From positions 806,465-870,464 of the forward strand of contig NZ_OU907312.1 in the NCBI RefSeq assembly GCF_918320885.1: DNA of 64,000 nt, read 5' to 3'. The notes beneath the pieces are model-generated. The model was not told where the DNA came from, made no database searches, and was given only the letters and a program-made list of their open reading frames with translations. Source of the DNA: an unidentified bacterial endosymbiont (GTDB lineage: Bacteria; Pseudomonadota; Gammaproteobacteria; Enterobacterales; G038960095). Below, one piece after another: positions 52,081 to 61,810 of this stretch (its first letter is position 1; each line of letters opens with the position of its first letter). A program made the translations under genes and the position numbers.

Positions 52081-52383
52081 ATGCCTATCTCAGCAGTAGA
52101 TTTTACCTTGGGTGCCTTGACAGACTGTTTTGATCAACCCCCCTCAGTGAGTAAAACGACCGTCTTGCCAGAAAAACAGTTGATTAAATCGATTGCTCAA
52201 CAACAACAACACTTTACAGCGCTGCTGGCGTCAGCACAGCCCAGCTCCTCACGATTGGCTGATCCACAGACGATGTTGGCCATACAGCACGGGATCATGC
52301 AAGCCACCTTAACGGTTGATCTTGCAGCTAAAATGGCTGGTTCATTCACCCAAACAGTGAATCGATTGGCGACCATGCAGTAA
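52081..52383 (+). CDS. sctI: SctI, T3SS inner rod protein
   Basis: 100 residues from ATG 52081, which has AGGA 6 nt upstream; an in-frame ATG at 52069 is possible. Weakly conserved small helical protein; identity rests on the C-terminal helix (QHGIMQATLTVDLAAKMAGS, FTQTVNRL), size, and position before sctJ (stop TAA overlaps the sctJ ATG by one base). Counterpart of SsaI/PrgJ/YscI, which forms the rod linking needle and export gate. The gene normally just upstream for the needle (sctF) is not present; IS66 debris is. Confidence 0.75.
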   Translation: MPISAVDFTLGALTDCFDQPPSVSKTTVLPEKQLIKSIAQQQQHFTALLASAQPSSSRLADPQTMLAIQHGIMQATLTVDLAAKMAGSFTQTVNRLATMQ

Positions 52384-53204
52384 TGAGGGTGATGAGAAGT
52401 CCCTATGGCACTCTGCTCCTATGCCTACTGCTAACAGGCTGTAAAATTGATCTCTACAAAGGTTTGCATGAACAGGAGGCTAATCAGATGCTGGCCCTGT
52501 TGATGATCAACCGGATCAGTGCACAAAAAGTGGATGAGCCAGGAGGGCTGCTAAAAATTAAGGTGGTTGAAGCCGATTTTGTCAACTCGGTGGAAATTTT
52601 GCGTCAGAATGGCTATCCCAAACGACAGTTCTTCTCGGTGAATGATCTATTTCCGGCAAACCAGCTGGTCACTTCACCACTGCAAGAGCAGGCTAAACTG
52701 ACTTACTTAAAAGAGCAGCGGTTAGAGCAGTTGATTTCGGCGATGGAGGGGGTGATTAGAGCCACTGTTTCCATCGCTGATCCCCCACAAGCAGAGAATC
52801 GTCGGGAGGTTATTCCACCATCGGCGTCAGTATTGGTCAAGTACTCTCCAGAAACTAACATGGCACATTTTATCAATCAGATCAAAAGTTTGGTTCATAA
52901 TAGCGTGCCTGGACTCAGTTACGAGGCGATTACGGTAGTATTACAGGCCACCAATTACCGTTTTTTGCAACAACAAATTCCAGATCTCTCGCCCGTTAAG
53001 TCATTGACCGCCTCCAGCACGGCGACGGGTGTATCGACCCTCTGGTCATCGTGGTCTGAGCGGCCAGCACTCGCTGAACTGCTCGCTTGGAGTGTCGCCA
53101 ATCCACTGTGGTTGCTGCTGGGTGCTGCTTGGTTAGTACTGCTGTGCCTTGGGGGCTATGGGTGGTTGCGTCGGCGTACGGCTACGAGCCTTGCTGATGA
53201 TTAA
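52383..53204 (+). CDS. sctJ: SctJ, T3SS inner-membrane ring lipoprotein
   Basis: Forms the periplasmic-side inner ring of the injectisome. 273 residues. Lipobox LLLTGC with lipidated Cys20, then the YscJ/FliF domain: ANQMLALLMINRISAQKV, VNSVEILRQNGYPKRQF, YLKEQRLEQLISAMEGVIRA and VLVKYSPETNM. A C-terminal transmembrane helix (about 235-258) precedes basic residues. Closest in layout to SsaJ/EscJ. Coupled to sctI and overlapping sctK. Confidence 0.95.
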   Translation: MRVMRSPYGTLLLCLLLTGCKIDLYKGLHEQEANQMLALLMINRISAQKVDEPGGLLKIKVVEADFVNSVEILRQNGYPKRQFFSVNDLFPANQLVTSPLQEQAKLTYLKEQRLEQLISAMEGVIRATVSIADPPQAENRREVIPPSASVLVKYSPETNMAHFINQIKSLVHNSVPGLSYEAITVVLQATNYRFLQQQIPDLSPVKSLTASSTATGVSTLWSSWSERPALAELLAWSVANPLWLLLGAAWLVLLCLGGYGWLRRRTATSLADD

Positions 53205-53859
53205 TGCTGAGATCACCCGTTTGTATCAGTTAGCCTGGCGTCCTGGTGCTTTTATGCATAGCCAGTGGTGGTTGTCGCTACAACTGCTGGCTTGGCGGCC
53301 TTACTATTGGGCTGATCAGGCAGCAGAGGGTGCAGCCCTGATGGAGGAGCCCTGCCAGGCTGTTGCAAGCGCGCTGAGCTTTCAGCAACTGCACTCCCCC
53401 TTGCGACAGGCAGTGGATCAGTTAATCTGCCAGAAGCGCCGCTTTCCATTGGCCCCGCTACCGGCAAGGCTCTCTGCGGATCAGCAACAGTTACTGGCCT
53501 TAGAGCCCAGATTGGGCAAACTGCTGGTGGCGGTTGGGTTGCACTTATTGGGTTCACCAGACTATTTGTTGCGTGGCCACTATCGGCGGGTGCTGGCACC
53601 GCTGCTAGGCTGGCAGGCACTGGATCAGCTGTGGGCCTTATGGCGACAGGGGGATCAGCCGGCACAGTTACCAGTGGAAAAGTTAGTGAGCCAGGCCCAG
53701 CAGTGCGCTTATCAAGTGTTCAATACCTATTTAACACCGGATCCCATCTGGCAAGCGCTGACGGTGATTTTACCACCACCACTGCCGGCCAGCGCGCCAG
53801 CCGCGGTGATTCTGGATAATCCACTGACACTACTGTTTAGAATAGCCCGTTTTTTATGA
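53197..53859 (+). CDS. sctK: SctK, T3SS sorting platform protein
   Basis: About 220 residues from ATG 53197, which overlaps the sctJ end by 8 bp; the frame is open further up but that only mirrors sctJ. Features like YscK: LYQLAWRPGAFMHSQWWLSL at the N-terminus and LLALEPRLGKLLVAVGLHLL followed by LLRGHYRRVLAPLLG. SctK links the cytoplasmic pods to the basal body. Family is poorly conserved, so the call leans on position between sctJ and sctL. Confidence 0.8.
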   Translation: MINAEITRLYQLAWRPGAFMHSQWWLSLQLLAWRPYYWADQAAEGAALMEEPCQAVASALSFQQLHSPLRQAVDQLICQKRRFPLAPLPARLSADQQQLLALEPRLGKLLVAVGLHLLGSPDYLLRGHYRRVLAPLLGWQALDQLWALWRQGDQPAQLPVEKLVSQAQQCAYQVFNTYLTPDPIWQALTVILPPPLPASAPAAVILDNPLTLLFRIARFL

Positions 53860-54593
53860 ATCCTTTTAATCTGCCCCTGCAGCGACTTGGACTGCCGGCA
53901 CCGCTGCCGGTGCAGCTCACGGCTGAAACCCTGAGCGCCTGGCAGCAGACTAATCATCTCACCCGCTGGGTCCGGCAGCGGGCTGCACAACGACTGATAC
54001 GGGTGCGCCAGCGGCGGCTAGAGATTCGACAAGCCACCAGACAGTATGTTCAACGGATGCGTAAGCGGGGTCAGGCACAGACCACCCAGCTGTTGGAGCA
54101 GACACGTGCTCAAGCCATTCAAGAGACTATTCAGTGGTTGGTGCCAGCCGAGCAGCTTGAAAGTGCTCTGGCTGATCACTTAGCACAACAAGCCGCACAC
54201 TGGGCGGTAGAAGCCTTTAAGCAATTAGTGGATGCGGTGGAGCAACCGCAACTATTGGTGCAGCAGTTACACGCCTCCATTCGCGAGTTACACCCTCATG
54301 GGAGTTTAACGCTGCGGGTTCACCCTACGCAGGTGACGGCTTTACAGCAATCGCTCACTGCGAACAACCTCGTCACTGTGGTGCCTGATCAACAGTTAGA
54401 ACCGTTACAGGCATTCCTCGACAGCCCATTGGTGGTGATCAAGCTTGATCTAGAACACCATATGACCCTATTGATAGAGCAACTACTCGTGCCCCCGCCG
54501 CTGGCAGTGGCCAGCGATCTAGAGGAGAGCACTGCCGCTGTTGCAGCGGAAGCCACCCCCCTCACCTCTGAGCACTCAGGAGGTTCAGAATGA
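53856..54593 (+). CDS. sctL: SctL, T3SS ATPase stator
   Basis: 245 residues, FliH/YscL family, holds the SctN ATPase to the sorting platform. N-terminal Arg/Gln-rich coiled coil (RVRQRRLEIRQATRQYVQRM), then a VATPase-E-like C-terminal domain (HPHGSLTLRVHPTQVTALQQ, FLDSPLVVIKLDLEHHMTLL). ATGA overlap with sctK and with sctW. Counterpart of SsaK in SPI-2. Confidence 0.85.
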   Translation: MNPFNLPLQRLGLPAPLPVQLTAETLSAWQQTNHLTRWVRQRAAQRLIRVRQRRLEIRQATRQYVQRMRKRGQAQTTQLLEQTRAQAIQETIQWLVPAEQLESALADHLAQQAAHWAVEAFKQLVDAVEQPQLLVQQLHASIRELHPHGSLTLRVHPTQVTALQQSLTANNLVTVVPDQQLEPLQAFLDSPLVVIKLDLEHHMTLLIEQLLVPPPLAVASDLEESTAAVAAEATPLTSEHSGGSE

Positions 54594-55648
54594 GCAGTAT
54601 TCATGAAATTCAGGGTCAATCACCGCTGCTAGCCCCACTGAATGAGAGTGCTCTGCCCCAGACGGGGTCGATGCAACGGATAGTCCCTGCCCAGTCGATG
54701 ATGGAGAAGACCCAGGCTGCTTTATCAGAAGTGGATGGTGTCGCCTTGCAAGAGACTCTGGAGGAGATGAGCTTGGCCATGGGGAGTCGATTAAAAGATC
54801 TGAAACGCCGTGATGAAAATAGGGGAATACGAACGACACAAGAGGCAGTGATTGAATTGGTGGAGAGCCTGGATGATCCCCAACTCATTGACGAGCTCGA
54901 GCAATTTTCTCAGTTAGGAGAGGGATCGGAGAGTCCATTGGAACAGTTGCAAGAGGCGGGGATCCCAGCGGGGAAACAGCTGCTATTAGTCGCAGCACTA
55001 CTCGCCTATAAACGGCCAAACGAGCAGCGGCGTCGCCGGCTAGAGCGGGCACTGGCATCGCTTATGGCCGGTGATGAGGCGTGGGGATTGCAGTTGTTTG
55101 GTCATTTAGAACTAGGTGAATTGACTGATAGCGCCCTGCCAGCATTAAAGCGGATTTATCAACGCAGTCAGCGTGATGATCAACCGCAACAGGGCATAGC
55201 GGAATGGTTGGCGGAGATCAAAGCGTGGCCGGATCGGCAGCAACGCATTCGTGTCTTGTTACGGGCGCTCTCCTTTGATCTATCGATCACTGCCGATCAT
55301 AGCCAGCAAAATCGCTTAGCCGCTACGATTAATGATCTGAAGCGCTTGCTGCTGTTTCTGGGGATGGAAGCACACTGCAATGCATTAGCCCAAGCCCTAC
55401 ACCTCAGTGAAGAACAGGTGTTGAATGAGATTTTAGAGATTATTGAGCAGATCTGGATTTATCCAGAGTGGTTGGCGGGACGGTTGCCCGCCTTAGGTCT
55501 CCCTGAGGAGCAGCAGGCACACTATTTGCGGCGCCTAACGGAGTTACTGCAGCTGCTGCCAGAACCCTGTTACAAAGATGCCGATCAGAAAGAGCAGACG
55601 CTTAAAGCGCTGATGACGCTCCAAGATCAGCTGGATGAGCAACAGTAG
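54590..55648 (+). CDS. sctW: SctW, T3SS gatekeeper (YopN/SsaL/SepL family)
   Basis: 352 residues. Gatekeeper that controls the switch from translocator to effector export. N-terminal secretion-type segment, then MEKTQAALSEVDGVALQETL and an HrpJ-like domain (LIDELEQFSQ, LLVAALLAYKRP, IRVLLRALSFDLSI, IWIYPEWLAGRLPALGL). Position directly after sctL and before a small chaperone and sctV equals ssaL in SPI-2. ATGA overlap with sctL; its 3' end overlaps the next gene by 14 bp. Confidence 0.88.
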   Translation: MSSIHEIQGQSPLLAPLNESALPQTGSMQRIVPAQSMMEKTQAALSEVDGVALQETLEEMSLAMGSRLKDLKRRDENRGIRTTQEAVIELVESLDDPQLIDELEQFSQLGEGSESPLEQLQEAGIPAGKQLLLVAALLAYKRPNEQRRRRLERALASLMAGDEAWGLQLFGHLELGELTDSALPALKRIYQRSQRDDQPQQGIAEWLAEIKAWPDRQQRIRVLLRALSFDLSITADHSQQNRLAATINDLKRLLLFLGMEAHCNALAQALHLSEEQVLNEILEIIEQIWIYPEWLAGRLPALGLPEEQQAHYLRRLTELLQLLPEPCYKDADQKEQTLKALMTLQDQLDEQQ

Positions 55649-56051
55649 CAGGAGGAGGAGATCCCAGGTGTTAGGAGCGTCGCTAAATTTACAACTCCTC
55701 CGCAATCTAGAGCAGTTTTTAGAGCTGCTGAATCTATCGGTGAAACCACTGGAGTTGCCGTTGGAGTTTCGGGAGGGGCCCTTTGGGCTATTTCTAGAGA
55801 TCCAGCAGGAACGGCTGTTACTCACCTCCTCTTATGAAGCAGCTGGCGGTAGAGCGGCTCGGTTAATGCCAAGGTTATTGCAATATTGGATGCCGGAGCG
55901 TTGTCAGGGGGTGGTTCAGCGGGTCTTTATGTTGAATGAGTCGGTCGTGATCAGCTGCGCGCTGCCAGAAGCGAGTCAAGCGGCGCTGTGGTATCAACTG
56001 TATCGTCTGCAGCGGCAGCTACTGGAGCAAGCACTACAGGTGGCAGAATGA
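55635..56051 (+). CDS. T3SS small chaperone, SsaM-like by position
   Basis: 138 residues, acidic-to-neutral, CesT/YscB-like alpha/beta look (FREGPFGLFLEIQQERLLLT, VFMLNESVVISCALPE, a C-terminal helix LYRLQRQLLEQALQ). In SPI-2 the gene between ssaL and ssaV is ssaM, whose product cooperates with SsaL in gatekeeping. Similarity is structural rather than clear in sequence. Overlaps sctW and sctV starts, so tightly cotranscribed. Confidence 0.65.
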   Translation: MSNSSRRRRSQVLGASLNLQLLRNLEQFLELLNLSVKPLELPLEFREGPFGLFLEIQQERLLLTSSYEAAGGRAARLMPRLLQYWMPERCQGVVQRVFMLNESVVISCALPEASQAALWYQLYRLQRQLLEQALQVAE

Positions 56052-58066
56052 AAGCAGTCCTGCGATGGCTGAATCTATTGTCTGGTCGGCAAGATATTGT
56101 GCTGGCGGTCATGTTAATGGTCGCGGTGTTTATGATGATTCTGCCGCTGCCCACAGTATTGATAGATTTATTGATAGCCGTTAATCTGACTTTCTCCATT
56201 ATTCTATTGATGCTCGCCATCTACCTGCGTGAGCCGTTAGAGTTCTCATCATTTCCCGCAGTCCTACTGATCACCACCCTATACCGCTTATCACTCACTA
56301 TCAGCACGACCCGCTTAATTTTATTACATCAAGATGCGGGTGAAATCGTTTACACCTTTGGCAACTTTGTGGTTGGGGGTAATTTAGCGGTCGGGCTCAT
56401 TATTTTCAGCATTATTACCATAGTACAGTTTATGGTGATCACCAAAGGATCCGAGCGGGTAGCTGAGGTTGGGGCCCGTTTTTCACTGGATGGGATGCCT
56501 GGTAAACAGATGAGTATTGATGGCGACATGCGTGCCGGCATTATTGATGCCCGTGAAGCCAAGCGGCAGCGCTTATTGGTCCAGAAAGAGAGCCAACTGT
56601 TCGGCGCGATGGATGGGGCTATGAAGTTTGTGAAGGGTGACGCCGTTGCTGGAATTATTGTGATCTTGGTGAACATTTTTGGTGGGATCGCCATTGGGGT
56701 ATTTCAGCGGGGCATGGCGGCGGGTGAAGCGATGAATCTCTATGCCATTCTCTCGGTGGGGGATGGACTGATTGGCCAGATCCCAGCACTGCTGATCTCC
56801 ATTACTGCCGGGATCATCGTGACACGGGTACCGGGGGAGGTCCCACAAAACTTAGCGGCTGACTTAGCTCAGCAGATAGGCCGGCAACCACAGCCCTTGT
56901 GGGTTGCTGGCAGCGTCTTGCTGCTATTTGCGGTATTGCCAGGCTTCCCAACGCTCATTTTTCTGCTATTAGCCCTGCTGCTGGGGGGGGCTGGTTATCA
57001 GCTAAAACGGACGGCTAGCACCAGCGGCAAGGGGGGGAGTGAAACGGCTGCAGCAGAGGGAACCGGGGAACTGACTCCAGGATCGCTCCCACTCATTCTC
57101 TCCCTCTCTCCGGAGTTGGCGACGACAGCGCTCGATGAAGCCGTGATCCAGCTACGTTGGCAACTGTTTGAACGGTTGGGGATCTCCCTCCCAGACATTG
57201 AGATCCAAAAAAAACAGGTCACCCCAGGACAAATCACCATTTTGCTCTATCAAGAGCCGGTCTGTAGCGTACTGCTGCCCAGTCATCAAGCCCTGCTAGA
57301 ATCTCCAGAAGCCCCACCCAGTGAAGCGCATGAAGTGGCAGAGATCCCACTGGGCAGCGCAGGACTCTATTGGGTTGCTGAGTCATTAGTGCCTACCTTG
57401 CAGCACTCTGGGCTGGTGGTGTATCCAGCGGAAGCACGGATTATCTACACGCTGCGGCGAGCGGTCACCCGCTATGCCAAAGAGTTTATCGGGATCCAAG
57501 AGACCCGCTTCTTGATGGATGCCATGGAGACACGCTATGGTGAGTTAGTCAAAGAGCTACAACGACAGGTACCGCTAGGGCGCATTGCAGACATCCTGCA
57601 GCGTTTGGTAGAAGAGGGGATCTCAATCCGCGATCTACGGACGATTTTTGAGAGCCTGATTGTCTGGGGCAGCAAAGAGAAGGACGTGGTGATCTTAGCG
57701 GAGTATGTTCGGGTCGCTTTACGGCGCCATATTATTGGCCACTACCGTAATGAGCAGGGAGAGATCAGCGTTTGGTTGATTGGTCATACCATTGAAAATC
57801 AGATCCGCGAATCGATTCGCCAGACCTCGGCTGGCTCCTACTCTGCTTTGGAACCACCTACCGCCACCGCCATTTTAACGCAAATCAAACAGGCCTTAGG
57901 GGCTAAAAAATCGGGGGTGTTATTAACCGCGATTGATGTTCGACGTTATCTGCGAAAAATTGTTGAGCGTGAATTATTTGACTTACAGGTGCTGTCGTAC
58001 CAGGAGTTAGGGGATGAGGTCGCGCTACAGGTGTTAGGCAACATCGAGCAACTAGATAACCCGTAA
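56048..58066 (+). CDS. sctV: SctV, T3SS export gate protein
   Basis: Inner-membrane FHIPEP-family protein forming the nonameric export gate ring. 672 residues from ATG 56048 (ATGA overlap with the preceding gene). Eight N-terminal transmembrane helices, signature [15 protein letters not shown] and [16 protein letters not shown] with FHIPEP-type loop, then the large cytoplasmic domain ([54 protein letters not shown]). Clearly injectisome SctV rather than flagellar FlhA given the neighbours. Appears intact. Confidence 0.96.
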   Translation: MKAVLRWLNLLSGRQDIVLAVMLMVAVFMMILPLPTVLIDLLIAVNLTFSIILLMLAIYLREPLEFSSFPAVLLITTLYRLSLTISTTRLILLHQDAGEIVYTFGNFVVGGNLAVGLIIFSIITIVQFMVITKGSERVAEVGARFSLDGMPGKQMSIDGDMRAGIIDAREAKRQRLLVQKESQLFGAMDGAMKFVKGDAVAGIIVILVNIFGGIAIGVFQRGMAAGEAMNLYAILSVGDGLIGQIPALLISITAGIIVTRVPGEVPQNLAADLAQQIGRQPQPLWVAGSVLLLFAVLPGFPTLIFLLLALLLGGAGYQLKRTASTSGKGGSETAAAEGTGELTPGSLPLILSLSPELATTALDEAVIQLRWQLFERLGISLPDIEIQKKQVTPGQITILLYQEPVCSVLLPSHQALLESPEAPPSEAHEVAEIPLGSAGLYWVAESLVPTLQHSGLVVYPAEARIIYTLRRAVTRYAKEFIGIQETRFLMDAMETRYGELVKELQRQVPLGRIADILQRLVEEGISIRDLRTIFESLIVWGSKEKDVVILAEYVRVALRRHIIGHYRNEQGEISVWLIGHTIENQIRESIRQTSAGSYSALEPPTATAILTQIKQALGAKKSGVLLTAIDVRRYLRKIVERELFDLQVLSYQELGDEVALQVLGNIEQLDNP

Positions 58067-58082
58067 TGGTGAAGTGAGTGAC

Positions 58083-59415
58083 ATGATGCGTCCCCTGGAT
58101 CAACAACGGTTACAGTCTCTATTGATGAATAGAGTGTCTGCCCCTCAAGCGATAGATTACGCTGCGATCACCCGGTATGGCCGGTTAACGGAGGTTGGCC
58201 CGACGCTGCTCAAGGCGCATCTGCCCTGGGCACGGCTAGGTGAACTCTGTCAGATTTTGCCGCAGGAGATACCGGCTGAAGTGGTGAGTTTACAGGGGGA
58301 TAGCGCCTTTTTATCGCCCTTTGATCAAGTCACTGGTTTACAGTGTGGCCAGCAGGTATACGCCAGCGGGGCACAGCATAAGATTGGCTTGGGCCCCTTT
58401 TTATTGGGGCATATCGTTGATGGTCTTGGCCGGTCACTCGATGGGAGCCCCCCCGGCGAGGTAGAGCAGTGGCGTCCCCTAGACGGCCCAGCACCAGATC
58501 CTATGAGCCGACAGCTGATTGAGACGCCATTGCCACTAGGGGTACGCGCCTTAGATGGCCTGTTGACCTGTGGTCGTGGGCAGCGGTTAGGGATTTTTGC
58601 CGCGGCGGGTGGTGGGAAGAGCACGCTGCTGGGTATGGTGTGTGACGGTACTGCCGCGGATATCGTGGTACTGGCTTTAGTCGGCGAGCGGGGACGGGAG
58701 GTCCGAGAGTTTTTAGAGGTCGTGATGAGTCCAGCCGCACGACAACGGAGTGTCTTTGTCATTGCCACTTCTGACCGTCCAGCCTTAGAGCGGCTTAAAG
58801 CCTCTTTTACCGCGACCACGATTGCCGAATATTTTCGTGACCAAGGGCTTGAAGTCTTACTCATGGTGGACTCCCTCACTCGTTATGCTCGGGCGGCCCG
58901 TGAAGTGGGGCTGGCTAGCGGTGAGCCACCGGTTGCTGGCGGGTTTCCCCCGAGTGTCTTTGCCATGCTGCCGCGGTTACTGGAACGAGCAGGCCCGGCA
59001 GCTCGCGGGACCATTACCGCCATCTATACCGTATTGGTGGAGGGGGACAATATGAATGAACCGGTGGCTGACGAGGTTAGGTCCATTTTAGACGGTCATA
59101 TTGTGTTATCTCGCAAGTTAGCCGAAGCCAATCACTATCCAGCCATCGATATTGCGGCCAGTGTGAGTCGGGTGATGAACCAGATCACCACACCCGCACA
59201 TCAGCAGCTGGCAGGTAAATTGCGACGCTTAATGGCCTTATATCGAGAGATTGAGCTACTGGTCCGGGTTGGGGAGTTTCAGCAAGGTCAGGATGCTGAG
59301 GCAGATGAAGCGTTGGCCGCTGATCCGGCAGTTTCTCTGCCAAGAGCGGGATGGCCTGTGTGATTTTGAGCAGACTTTACGCTTACTACAGAGAGTAGTG
59401 ACTGGGCCATGTTAA
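58083..59415 (+). pseudogene. sctN: SctN, T3SS ATPase, frameshifted near the 3' end
   Basis: Hexameric ATPase that strips chaperones and unfolds T3SS substrates. Core is intact: [12 protein letters not shown] Walker A (about 168-180), [12 protein letters not shown], Walker [21 protein letters not shown], and [20 protein letters not shown]. The frame stops at 59363 after an atypical tail. In the +1 frame from 59320 the sequence reads [20 protein letters not shown] then RLLQRVV to a TAA at 59413-59415, exactly the expected SctN C-terminus, so a net one-base shift lies just before 59320. About 30 native residues are replaced by about 14. Start ATG 58083 or GTG 58074. Could be sequencing error or decay. 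Confidence 0.88.
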
Positions 59416-59433
59416 ATCAGCTATTAGCGTTGA
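59409..59433 (+). pseudogene. sctO 5' fragment cut by IS-A
   Basis: ATG 59409 overlaps the native sctN end and encodes MLNQLLAL before IS-A begins at 59434. The position after sctN is that of ssaO/sctO (T3SS stalk). No continuation of the gene or of sctP-U is found before the window ends. Confidence 0.6.
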
Positions 59434-59510
59434 TGATCTTGCTACCCTTTAACGGACACAACGAAGAGGAACAAAGCGTATAATTTTTTGTTACTTTTTG
59501 AGGTGAAGTT

Positions 59511-59810
59511 ATGAATCAAGGGGAATCAAGGAGCTATGATAAGGAATTCAAGCTGAATGCGGTAAAGCTGTATCACAGCACTGGTAAAACGCTCTGTCAA
59601 TTGAGCGAGGAATTGGGAGTTCCCAAGAGTACATTGGCAGGGTGGGTCCATCAGCATAACAAGGATGGTGCAGAGGCTTTCCCGGGCAAAGGATACCTGA
59701 AAGCGTCTGATGCTGAGCTCAGTCAATTGCGGAAAGAATTGGCGATAGCACGCGAAGAGAGGGATATCCTAAAAAAAGCCTTGGGCATCTTCTCAGTGGC
59801 CCGCAAGTAA
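59511..59810 (+). CDS. IS-A OrfA (copy 4)
   Basis: 99 residues, same translation as the other full copies. Confidence 0.93.
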   Translation: MNQGESRSYDKEFKLNAVKLYHSTGKTLCQLSEELGVPKSTLAGWVHQHNKDGAEAFPGKGYLKASDAELSQLRKELAIAREERDILKKALGIFSVARK

Positions 59811-59821
59811 AATACCAGTTT

Positions 59822-60676
59822 ATGCAAAAGCATGCTGGGGAATTCAGCGTAGAGAGGATGTCCAACGTGTTAGGTGTATCCCGCAGTGGCTATTATCAGT
59901 TTATCAAGGCTGAGCCATCCAAGCGCTATTGTGAGGATGAGCGTTTAATATCTGAAATTAAAGAGGTTTATACCATAAGCAACCAAATTTACGGTAGCCC
60001 ACGTATCCATGCTGAGTTACGAGCTAGAGGTGAGCGCTGTTCACGCAAACGGGTTTGTCGGCTAATGAAAGCAGCCCATATTGCGGCTAAGATGAAAAAA
60101 CGATTTAAGGTAACCACAATAGTCGATCCAAAGGCCGCAGTGGCGCCTAATTTACTCAAGCAGAAGTTCACAGCCACTCGCCCTGATCAATACTGGGCAG
60201 CAGATATTACCTATATTCCGACCCAAGAGGGATGGTTGTATGTTGCTATCGTACTGGACCTGTTCTCTCGTAGTATCGTGGGGATGGATATGCAAGCTCA
60301 CATGACCACCGAGTTAGTAGCCGCAGCATTACGCCAGGCAATAACACGGAGGAAGCCTGCTGCAGGTCTCATCCACCACTCCGACCGAGGCAGCCAGTAT
60401 ACCAGCAAAGGATTCAAGGCTGTATCGGCGCATCACCAGATAACGCTTAGCATGAGTAGTACGGGCAATTGTTATGACAATGCAGTAGCAGAGAGTTTTT
60501 TCCATACCTTAAAAACAGAGCACACCCACTTTGAACGTTTTGAGAGCAGAGAACAAGCCAAATTGAGCATTTTTGAATACGTAGAAGTGTTTTATAACCG
60601 ACAGAGACGGCACTCAACGCTAGGCTATCTGTCTCCTGTAAATTTTGAAAAAAATTGGTTATCCCAGGTCGCTTAA
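59822..60676 (+). CDS. IS-A OrfB (copy 4)
   Basis: 284 residues, same translation as the other full copies. Confidence 0.93.
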   Translation: MQKHAGEFSVERMSNVLGVSRSGYYQFIKAEPSKRYCEDERLISEIKEVYTISNQIYGSPRIHAELRARGERCSRKRVCRLMKAAHIAAKMKKRFKVTTIVDPKAAVAPNLLKQKFTATRPDQYWAADITYIPTQEGWLYVAIVLDLFSRSIVGMDMQAHMTTELVAAALRQAITRRKPAAGLIHHSDRGSQYTSKGFKAVSAHHQITLSMSSTGNCYDNAVAESFFHTLKTEHTHFERFESREQAKLSIFEYVEVFYNRQRRHSTLGYLSPVNFEKNWLSQVA

Positions 60677-60716
60677 GGTTTCTCTTCTCTGTGTCTAAAA
60701 AAAGGTGGCAAGATCA

Positions 60717-61136
60717 CTCACATGACCACCGAGTTAGTAGCCGCAGCATTACGCCAGGCAATAACACGGAGGAAGCCTGCTGCAGGTCTCATCCACCACT
60801 CCGACCGAGGCAGCCAGTATACCAGCAAAGGATTCAAGGCTGTATCGGCGCATCACCAGATAACGCTTAGCATGAGTAGTACGGGCAATTGTTATGACAA
60901 TGCAGTAGCAGAGAGTTTTTTCCATACCTTAAAAACAGAGCACACCCACTTTGAACGTTTTGAGAGCAGAGAACAAGCCAAATTGAGCATTTTTGAATAC
61001 GTAGAAGTGTTTTATAACCGACAGAGACGGCACTCAACGCTAGGCTATCTGTCTCCTGTAAATTTTGAAAAAAATTGGTTATCCCAGGTCGCTTAAGGTT
61101 TCTCTTCTCTGTGTCTAAAAAAAGGTGGCAAGATCA
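60717..61136 (+). repeat. 420-bp tandem duplicate of the IS-A 3' end
   Basis: Repeats 60297-60716 base for base as far as I compared. Encodes only the last 124 residues of OrfB, including the third DDE-region motif, and one IS end. Not mobile by itself. Confidence 0.92.
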
Positions 61137-61589
61137 GAATCAGTGTTCGGATATGATCGGAACCAGCAAGGAGCGTATTGCTAAGTTGATGAAACAGCTA
61201 GGTATAAAAGCAGCAGCCACCCGTCAACATCAAGTGACGACGGACAGTAACCATCGGTTACCAATAGCTCCTAATTTGCTGAATCGACATTTTTCTCCAC
61301 CAGGCGCTAATCAGGCTTGGGCCAGTGATATCAGCACTATTTCAACCCAAACGGGCTTTCTGTATTTGGCTACAGTGATTGACCTCTATAGCCGTATGAT
61401 CGTTGGCTGGAGCCTAAGCGGTAGCCTTAAAACGCCATTAATAATCGATGCTCTGACCATGGCTAGGACTCGACGTCAGCCACCAACAGGATTGGTGATT
61501 CACTCTGACCGAGGGAGCCAGTATGCTAGTGCTCTGTATCAGAAAACACTTAAAAATTATGGTATGGTTTGCTCGATGAGCAGTACTGG
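61137..61589 (+). pseudogene. IS-B OrfB fragment 1 behind an IS-A end
   Basis: A 31-bp segment of unknown origin (starting GAATCAGTGTTCGG) precedes the IS-B OrfB coding region from the KERIAKLMKQLG residues to CSMSSTG, where an inverted IS-A fragment begins. Both termini of IS-B are missing. Confidence 0.85.
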
Positions 61590-61810
61590 CTGATGGACCC
61601 ACCCTGCCAATGTACTCTTGGGAACTCCCAATTCCTCGCTCAATTGACAGAGCGTTTTACCAGTGCTGTGATACAGCTTTACCGCATTCAGCTTGAATTC
61701 CTTATCATAGCTCCTTGATTCCCCTTGATTCATAACTTCACCTCAAAAAGTAACAAAAAATTATACGCTTTGTTCCTCTTCGTTGTGTCCGTTAAAGGGT
61801 AGCAAGATCA
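61589..61810 (-). pseudogene. Inverted 222-bp IS-A 5' fragment
   Basis: Equals 9834-10055 of copy 1: the orfA-side IS end, promoter region and about the first 50 codons of OrfA on the minus strand. Confidence 0.88.

Larger units (their letters stand above)
59434..60716 (+). mobile_element. IS-A copy 4 (complete)
   Basis: 1283 bp. Left flank is sctO; right flank is a 420-bp direct repeat of its own 3' part, so no target duplication can be read. Confidence 0.94.

Noticed and set aside
52081-59415. Flagellar export genes instead of a T3SS
   Set aside because: A SctJ lipoprotein, a YopN/SsaL-type gatekeeper and SPI-2 gene order point to an injectisome; no flagellar structural gene is present.
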